A program made the translations under genes and the position numbers. Below the pieces are notes generated by a model. The model ran no database searches, was not told the DNA's origin, and saw only the letters and a list, made by a program, of their open reading frames with translations. DNA of 7,040 bases from CAZQIO01 sp964593405 (lineage in GTDB: Bacteria > Patescibacteriota > Minisyncoccia > Minisyncoccales > GBS-2), in contig CAZQIO010000029.1 in the NCBI GenBank assembly GCA_964593405.1, positions 1-7,040 of the forward strand, read 5' to 3'. How positions within the stretch are numbered: position 1 is the stretch's first letter; each line of letters opens with the position of its first letter. This document shows positions 1 to 4,626 of this stretch, piece by piece.

Positions 1-919
1 TGATACAATACAAAATCTCTTCAAATCCTTCTTTTAAAATTTTACTCCTGCCATTGTCTAACAAAATCAAATAAACTTTTTTTGCTCCTTGAGCACCAAT
101 TATAGTTTGATTTTGAATATCAGCGGTTTTTGAGGGGCCAGAAATTATTGAAACATAAACTGGAAAATCTTGGCCTGTTCCCCAAATTGCAGATGCTTTG
201 ATAATTTTTAAAGCCTCTTCTAAATTCTCGACGATTTTTTCAAAACCTGAAACAATAATATGAATATCAGGCCAGCGAGAAACCAAAGAAATGTTTCCTT
301 CGTTTTCTAAAATCAAAATTTTACCATCTGCAGTAATTACATTCGCCCCGGAAATTCCCGCTTCTGCCCTTAAAATTCTTTCTCTCAAAACATTTCTCAC
401 AAACTCGGCAATCTTTTCTGCCCTTGGTTCAACATCTTTTCCAAATTTCTCTTTAATTTTTTTTGAAATATCTTCTGGTGTCAAATGCAAAGCAGGCAAT
501 ACTGGATGAATTTCTTTTTCTCCAAAAATTTGAACCAAAAAGTCGCCAAGGTCAGTTTCTACTACTTTTTTGTCTTTCAAAAATTCTTCTGTTTCAATCT
601 CATTAAAAGCGTTCGATTTCGATTTCACAATCAATTTTTTATCTTTTAAAATCTCTTCAATTTTTTCTCTCGCTTCTTTAGCGTCTTTTGATTCAAAAAC
701 CTCAATGCCATTTTCTTTTAAATTTTGAATTGCTTTTTCTTTTAAATTTTCGATGTTTGAAATCGCTTTCTTTTTTATTTGAAAAAGTTCTTCTCTAAAT
801 TCTTCCTTTTCCAAATTATTTTTCAAAAGCGCCCTTTCTCTTTTTTCTCGATAACTCAAAACCACCTGCCAGATAACAGATTTTGTTTTTTCTTTTAAAA
901 ATGATTTTTCTTTGATCAT
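1..919 (-). CDS. lutB: LutB-type LUD-domain iron-sulfur protein, 3' end cut by window edge
   Basis: Likely the LutB subunit of the L-lactate oxidation complex, a cytoplasmic protein that in the known family passes electrons through ferredoxin-like clusters. The 306 visible residues begin at an ATG whose first base is 919. Residues 1-70 are a charged helical N-terminus. The LUD domain follows, with family landmarks in order: a Lys-Ser-Lys-Ser stretch near 99-102, ETDLG at 121-125, GISGAN at 188-193, ENEGN at 205-209, a Gly-Pro near 261 and LDNGRS at 287-292. The sequence stops at LYCI, where the family's first ferredoxin cysteine motif begins, so the two 4Fe-4S motifs and the C-terminus lie outside the window (full-length members are roughly 450-480 residues). 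The start overlaps the stop of the upstream CCG gene as ATGA, with no clear Shine-Dalgarno, which suggests translational coupling. Family assignment is strong; lactate as substrate is inferred from the family. Confidence 0.88.
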   Translation of the reverse strand, partial: MIKEKSFLKEKTKSVIWQVVLSYREKRERALLKNNLEKEEFREELFQIKKKAISNIENLKEKAIQNLKENGIEVFESKDAKEAREKIEEILKDKKLIVKSKSNAFNEIETEEFLKDKKVVETDLGDFLVQIFGEKEIHPVLPALHLTPEDISKKIKEKFGKDVEPRAEKIAEFVRNVLRERILRAEAGISGANVITADGKILILENEGNISLVSRWPDIHIIVSGFEKIVENLEEALKIIKASAIWGTGQDFPVYVSIISGPSKTADIQNQTIIGAQGAKKVYLILLDNGRSKILKEGFEEILYCI

Positions 920-1641
920 AATTCAAACAATTCCGATAATTCTTTAACCTCAATATCTTTTGCGTTTTCTTTCAAGTGTAAATAACAAAGGGGGCAACAA
1001 GTAACCAAAACTTGGGCGCCAGTTTTTTTGGCTTGTTCAATTCTATCTTTGGCAATTTTGTTTGCCAATTCTGGTTCGTTTGTTTTCACTCCCCCGCCAG
1101 CTCCACAACAAAAAGATTCTGCTCTTTTTAATTCCATCTCTAAAATTTCATATCCTAATTTTTTTATTATCTCTCTTGGCTCTTCATAAACTCCCATTTG
1201 TCTTCCCAAATGGCAAGGGTCGTGAAAAGTAACCGCCTTGCGATCAAAATCTTGAATCTTAAATCTTAAATCGTCGATCTTTTTAGCAAGCGTTTGGCAA
1301 ATGTGTTCCACTTCAATATTCCACTTTTCCCCTAGCACTTTTTTGTATTCCTTTTTCAAATTCATAAAACAAGCGGGACAATTGGTGATGATTTTTTTCA
1401 CCGAATGCTCTTTGAAAATTTTTAAATTTTCCTCTGCCAATTTTTTAAAATCTTCAATATAGCCTGCTTTCAAAGCCGGAGATCCGCAACACTTTTCAAT
1501 TTCTGACAATTCAATAAAATCAATACCAAAACTTCTCAAAATCTTTTCGTATTTTTCTTTTAAATCTTTAGCAACAAATTTTGTGAGACAACCTGGATAA
1601 TACAGAATATTTCCGCCTAAAATTTTTTCAAAAATTCTCAT
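916..1641 (-). CDS. Two-CCG-domain Fe-S oxidoreductase (LutA/HdrB/GlpC-like)
   Basis: A 241-residue soluble protein made of two CCG (cysteine-rich) domains, the type found in LutA, GlpC and heterodisulfide reductase HdrB/HdrD, where it carries an iron-sulfur centre in redox electron transfer. Both motifs are complete. Set 1 is C18, C51-C52-G, C88-x2-C91. Set 2 is C143, C178-C179-G, C216-x2-C219. Spacings (32/35 and 34/36 residues) fit the family pattern. Other landmarks are YYPGC at 14-18, HDPCH at 140-144 and a Gly-rich GAGGG at 180-184. The ATG at 1641 is preferred because the domain starts only about 11 residues later. An in-frame TTG at 1689 would add 16 residues and overlap the upstream gene. 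The downstream LutB-type gene makes a LutA role likely, but set 2 reads more like HdrD/GlpC, so I give no symbol. The stretch between the domains carries a small tandem DNA repeat. Confidence 0.88.
   Translation of the reverse strand: MRIFEKILGGNILYYPGCLTKFVAKDLKEKYEKILRSFGIDFIELSEIEKCCGSPALKAGYIEDFKKLAEENLKIFKEHSVKKIITNCPACFMNLKKEYKKVLGEKWNIEVEHICQTLAKKIDDLRFKIQDFDRKAVTFHDPCHLGRQMGVYEEPREIIKKLGYEILEMELKRAESFCCGAGGGVKTNEPELANKIAKDRIEQAKKTGAQVLVTCCPLCYLHLKENAKDIEVKELSELFEL
1248..1272. repeat. 7-bp tandem repeat inside the CCG gene
   Basis: On the plus strand the unit AATCTT(G/A) occurs three times head to tail at 1248-1254, 1255-1261 and 1262-1268, followed by a partial AATC. Three units equal 21 bases, so the reading frame is kept. 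It encodes the linker of the CCG protein around residues 124-132, between the two cysteine domains, where extra residues would be tolerated. Most likely a slippage microsatellite or remnant of a dispersed short repeat. Confidence 0.7.
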
Positions 1642-1663
1642 AGTTTGAATTTTGCATTTTTTA

Positions 1664-3190
1664 TTACATCCAACCAAAAAATAAGGCAATGGCTAAAAAG
1701 AGTAAAATTAAACCTGCGATCAACCTCATATACTTTCTAAAACCTAATCTCCATTTTTCAATTCTATCTACTTGAGCCCAGGCAAAAGCAACTCCAGTAA
1801 TAATAACCAAAAGTGGAAAGACAAAGAAAAGGTTGTACCAGAGCAAATAAGGAATGTATGCTCCTCCCCTATCTGCCAAAAGGGTTGTATAAACTAAAGG
1901 AATACCAGCAGTACAAGGAAGTTCAACTAAAGAAGATAAAAAAGCCAGTAAAATTGCAGAAGGAATAGTGCCTTTTTTAATTAATTTTTCAACTAAAGGT
2001 TTTGTGCTCTCTGGAATTTCCAAAGAAATCCATTTTCCGTAGGCAAAAAAATCTTTGATTAAAATTAAACTGGCAACGAAGGCAAAGATGGCTACAACAA
2101 TTTTTATTTTTTGAATTACTCCGATTAAAGAAATAAGATTAATCATTCCAAACATAAAAAGAAAGTAAATCACAAAAACCCCAATCGCAAAAACTAATCC
2201 CACTTTAATAGCCCTCTTTTTTGAGCCAATTGCTAAAAGATAAGTTAGCAAAAAAAGTAATACCGAAAACATGCAGGGGTTAATTCCATCTGCCAAACCT
2301 AAAATTATACCTAAAAAGAGCAGAGATGATTGAGATGAAATTTTAATTTCTTTTCCAAAAAGAGTGATTGAAATTTCTTTTTTCTCTTCGGGAGTGAAAG
2401 TAGAGGGTTTTGGAATTTGCTTTAATGTCTGTTTTATTTCTTCAACCGGACAGGGGCAACCTTCTTTTTGACATCGCAAAATTACTTTTTCAATATTTTC
2501 TTTTATAGATTGATCCCCAACCAAATAAGTGTCTCCCAAAAAGACAATCGGAAAGCCGGCAAAAGAAACGCCGTAAAAATTCTGGAGTTTTTGATAGAGT
2601 TGATAATTTTCTTGGCTTTCTGAAATATTGTAAACCTTAAAATCAATTTGATATTTTTTTGCGATATCTTCTAAAAATTTAGCTAAATTCTGGCATTGGG
2701 GGCATTCATCTTTGATAAAATAATGAATACAAATTGAAGTCTCTTTTGGTTTTTCCTCTGGCGGTTTCCATTTGTCAATTCCACCAGCAGCCAAAATTTC
2801 TGCTGGAGAAGGGCAATAAGTTTGAAGGCAGTTTTGAATTAGGTTTTCGATTTGTTTGCCGGTAGTTTGTTCTGTAGCAAAACCAATGATAAAATCTTTA
2901 CCAATAAAAGTCATTGGAACTCCTTGAGGTTCGGTATTATAAGCCTTTGCTATTTTTTGGAAGAGTTCGCGATTATTGCTGTTATAATAAACCTCAAATT
3001 CCTTCACTTCTAATTGAGGATATTTTTGTTTCAATTTTTCTAAAAATGGCTTTTCTTGAGCACAGTGCGGGCACCCTTGGCCCCAGAAAAAATAAATTTC
3101 AACTTTTTGGGAAGCTAAAATTTCTCGCGGAAGGAAAGTTAAAAGAGAAAAAAGCGTGAGTATTATGAAAAGAGAAATCTTATTTTTCAT
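1664..3190 (-). CDS. Double thioredoxin-fold / CcdA-DsbD membrane fusion protein
   Basis: A 508-residue predicted thiol-disulfide exchange protein. Residues 1-27 look like a signal peptide or N-terminal anchor (MKNKIS, hydrophobic core, then LAS). Thioredoxin/glutaredoxin-like domain 1 (about 29-120) has CPHC at 40-43 and a cis-proline at V91-P92. Domain 2 (about 151-240) has CPQC at 163-166 and a cis-proline at F213-P214. Each domain is followed by a similar tail with extra cysteines (C121 and C126; C240, C245 and C247). Residues about 289-508 form a hydrophobic CcdA/DsbD-type domain of about six membrane segments, with the expected redox cysteines in NPC (304-306) and LPC (424-426). By family logic it carries electrons from cytoplasmic thioredoxin across the membrane to the outer domains, keeping exported thiols reduced. 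The ATG at 3190 lies 10 nt after the permease stop; a TTG at 3241 would overlap it and spoil the signal peptide. The exact substrate is unknown. Confidence 0.9.
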   Translation of the reverse strand: MKNKISLFIILTLFSLLTFLPREILASQKVEIYFFWGQGCPHCAQEKPFLEKLKQKYPQLEVKEFEVYYNSNNRELFQKIAKAYNTEPQGVPMTFIGKDFIIGFATEQTTGKQIENLIQNCLQTYCPSPAEILAAGGIDKWKPPEEKPKETSICIHYFIKDECPQCQNLAKFLEDIAKKYQIDFKVYNISESQENYQLYQKLQNFYGVSFAGFPIVFLGDTYLVGDQSIKENIEKVILRCQKEGCPCPVEEIKQTLKQIPKPSTFTPEEKKEISITLFGKEIKISSQSSLLFLGIILGLADGINPCMFSVLLFLLTYLLAIGSKKRAIKVGLVFAIGVFVIYFLFMFGMINLISLIGVIQKIKIVVAIFAFVASLILIKDFFAYGKWISLEIPESTKPLVEKLIKKGTIPSAILLAFLSSLVELPCTAGIPLVYTTLLADRGGAYIPYLLWYNLFFVFPLLVIITGVAFAWAQVDRIEKWRLGFRKYMRLIAGLILLFLAIALFFGWM

Positions 3191-3200
3191 ATTTTTTATT

Positions 3201-3956
3201 TTAACTTTTTTTGAAAATTGTCGAAAAAAGAAAAATAACAAAACTGGAAACGATAATTAAGGGACCGGCAGGGAAATTTGTGAATTTGAAAATTGAAATT
3301 CCAAGAATGGCTGAGATTGCGCCAAATAAAGGAGATAAATTTTTGTAAGTTTTTAAATTTTTGCTTAAATTCCTTGCTGAAGCAGCAGGTAAAGCAGTCA
3401 AGCCAGCAACCAATAACCCTCCGACAAATTTTACTCCCAGGGCAACGACGGCAGAAATTGAGAGCAAATACAAAAGTTGATATTTTTTTAGGTCGATTCC
3501 TTCTGATTTTGCCAAATCTTCTGAAATTGAAATTAAAAGCAATTTTTGATAAATTTTTTGCAACAAAAGAAAAATAAAAAGGCACAAAAAAATTGTAATT
3601 GTGCCCTCTAAAATTCCAATTTTTGAAATATCTCCCACTAAAGCTTCGTGAAGTTCATGTTCTTCTAAAAACAAAAAGGCAAACGCTAAAGACGCAGAAA
3701 ACAAAATGGCAATGATGGTCTCAGTCGGTAATTTTGTTTTTTGTTCCAAAAACCAAATTAAAAAAGTTCCAACCAACAAAAACAAAAAAGCACCCAAAGA
3801 AACATCTTTTGAAAAAATTAAAGCCAAAGCAACACCCGGTAATGCCAAATGAGAAAGGGGGTCAGCAACAATCGTCATTTTTTTTGATAGCATCAAAGAT
3901 CCCAAATAACCTGCCACTCCGCCAACAAAAATTCCGGTAATTAAAATTAATAACAT
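3201..3956 (-). CDS. Zinc/manganese-type ABC transporter permease (ABC-3 family)
   Basis: A 251-residue, very hydrophobic integral membrane protein of the ZnuB/MntB/TroC permease family, which forms the channel of ATP-driven importers for Zn2+, Mn2+ or Fe2+. Family signatures are ADPLSHLALPGVALA at 31-45, near the cytoplasmic side and part of the classic signature of the family, an acidic/histidine loop EEHELHEALVGD at 98-109, and VGGLLVAGLTALPAASAR at 178-195. Length is near the usual 260-290. The ATG at 3956 is preceded by GGAG nine bases upstream. A TTG at 3971 is in frame but overlaps that GGAG, so ATG is preferred. It is first in an apparent four-gene operon. No ATPase (ZnuC-like) or binding protein (ZnuA-like) lies in the window; the region upstream holds no intact gene. 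The metal cannot be told from the sequence alone. Confidence 0.9.
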   Translation of the reverse strand: MLLILITGIFVGGVAGYLGSLMLSKKMTIVADPLSHLALPGVALALIFSKDVSLGAFLFLLVGTFLIWFLEQKTKLPTETIIAILFSASLAFAFLFLEEHELHEALVGDISKIGILEGTITIFLCLFIFLLLQKIYQKLLLISISEDLAKSEGIDLKKYQLLYLLSISAVVALGVKFVGGLLVAGLTALPAASARNLSKNLKTYKNLSPLFGAISAILGISIFKFTNFPAGPLIIVSSFVIFLFSTIFKKS

Positions 3957-3965
3957 AATGCGAAT

Positions 3966-3969
3966 CTCC
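3966..3969 (-). promoter_or_regulatory. Shine-Dalgarno GGAG of the metal permease gene
   Basis: On the minus strand GGAG lies nine bases before the ATG at 3956. It is the only convincing Shine-Dalgarno site I see among the genes whose starts are visible, which fits the permease being the first gene of a transcript while the others rely on close spacing. It also decides the start in favour of ATG over the overlapping TTG at 3971. Confidence 0.55.
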
Positions 3970-3977
3970 AAATTTTA

Positions 3978-4000
3978 TGCTAATTATGCTAATTGCTAAT
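3978..4000 (-). repeat. Three ATTAGCA repeats upstream of the permease gene
   Basis: On the minus strand ATTAGCA occurs at 4000-3994, 3993-3987 and 3984-3978, the first two directly adjacent and the third two bases further on. The cluster ends about 9 bases before the GGAG site and 21 bases before the start codon. It could be an operator with repeated half-sites for a metal-responsive or other regulator, or only a short slippage repeat. It does not match the Fur, Zur or MntR boxes I know. Confidence 0.6.
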
Positions 4001-4081
4001 CTGCCCCTCTAACCAATTCGGTAATTGAGATGATAGGATGTTTGGTTAAAATTATTTACTAAATCAGTTGTTCAATTGTTA

Positions 4082-4450
4082 TTAACTGATTTTTTCCTTT
4101 GCTCGAACTTGACTTTTTCTGATGAAACTTCTAATTTTAATTTTAACAATTTCTGGGTTGGAGTTAAATATTGATTCCACCGTGCCTTCACTCGTTATTG
4201 TAGCGATACATAAGACTGATGAATCTTTAAATTGAACCTTCTCCAGTTTTTGAAGAAATATTTGGTCAAAACTCTTTTTTGATGATTTTCCAAAAGGCTT
4301 CTACCTTTCTGTGGTTTAAGACCGATAAGGTCCAGTAGAGAGATTTCGATGCCTAATCTTTTAATTTTTGTAAACTGTAAAGTTTCACCACGTTGTTAAC
4401 AGAAGGGGTAGTTTTCTGAAAATGCATGTGGTAGGATTTAAAGAAATAAA
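4082..4450 (-). pseudogene. Possible decayed transposase (IS1595-like?) fragments
   Basis: Three overlapping minus-strand frames each look coding-like but are broken by stops and frameshifts. Around 4444-4388 one frame reads SLNPTTCIFRKLPLLLTTW. This resembles the stretch after the zinc ribbon in IS1595-type transposases (pattern S-x3-GTIFxKxxLPLxxW). A second frame, roughly 4391-4194, reads 66 codons including RLGIEISLLDLIGLK, then a run rich in Lys/Arg. A third frame, open for 72 codons from 4300 to the stop at 4082-4084, includes SSVLCIATITSEGTVESIF. Read in order with two frameshifts they could be one decayed gene of at least about 120 residues. The catalytic DDE residues and metal-binding cysteines are not visible. 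The IS1595 link rests on a short motif and could be wrong; that something once coding decayed here is more secure. Confidence 0.35.
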
Positions 4451-4604
4451 GGTCGAAAAAACCTCCCAGTATGCAAATTACAACGCAAAAACAAATATTC
4501 AGCAAACATTTAGAGGTCCAAAAAGCCAGAAATCTTTTTCCAAGACCTTATCGCATTGCTTGAAAAGAATGCCCCCAACCGTTAACAACCTGGTGAAACT
4601 ATAC
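4377..4604. repeat. Inverted repeat, 24-nt arms (22/24 identical), 180-nt spacer
   Basis: The left arm at 4377-4400 (plus strand) and the reverse complement of the right arm at 4581-4604 both read GTA-n-AGTTTCACCA-n-GTTGTTAAC, differing at two positions. Weaker similarity continues inward, including a GGGG block in each arm. Chance is very unlikely over so short an interval. It may be a MITE-like element about 228 bp long, or an inverted duplication inside a decayed mobile element, because both arms read LTTW followed by TGA when translated towards the outside of the pair. I see no clear target-site duplication. The right arm begins 23 bases after the stop of the large gene. Confidence 0.8.
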
Positions 4605-4626
4605 ATTTTTAGTCCATATAATTATT

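Larger units (their letters stand above)
3957..4626. other. Gene-free interval with remnants of older sequence
   Basis: About 670 bases between the permease start and the stop of the large GNAT-like gene contain no intact gene on either strand and nothing resembling a tRNA or rRNA. They hold the GGAG site, three ATTAGCA repeats, frame-broken coding-like fragments on the minus strand and a two-armed inverted repeat. The interval should also contain the promoter of the downstream operon. TAAAAT at 3972-3977 (minus) is a possible -10 element, but I find no matching -35. No hairpin with a T-run is visible after the large gene's stop at 4627. In a window this compact, such a long interval is itself unusual. 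Confidence 0.6.

Noticed and set aside
291..509. Plus-strand frame opposite the LutB-type gene
   Set aside because: Antisense to strongly conserved LUD-domain coding sequence; no independent support.
1642..1689. N-terminal extension of the CCG protein from a TTG at 1689
   Set aside because: It adds 16 residues unlike the family, overlaps the upstream gene's end, and a good ATG exists at 1641 just ahead of the domain.
3191..3241. N-terminal extension of the thioredoxin/CcdA fusion from a TTG at 3241
   Set aside because: It would place charged residues before a clean signal peptide that starts at the ATG at 3190, and it overlaps the permease gene.
3196..3585. Minus-strand frame of 129 codons inside the permease gene
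   Set aside because: It lies in another frame of the well-supported permease, has a Phe/Asn/Arg-rich composition typical of shadows, and no recognisable domain.
3972..4020. Sigma70-type promoter for the permease operon
   Set aside because: TAAAAT and CATAAT are possible -10 elements, but neither has a -35 match at a 16-18 base spacing, so I do not list a promoter.
4082..4140. Possible tRNA-like or T-loop sequence (GTTCGAGC on the minus strand)
   Set aside because: No matching acceptor, D-arm or anticodon stem can be folded around it, and it lies inside an open coding-like frame.
4570..4626. Intrinsic terminator after the large gene
   Set aside because: The AT-rich sequence after the stop forms no GC-containing hairpin with a following T-run; the nearby repeat arm pairs only with a partner 180 nt away.
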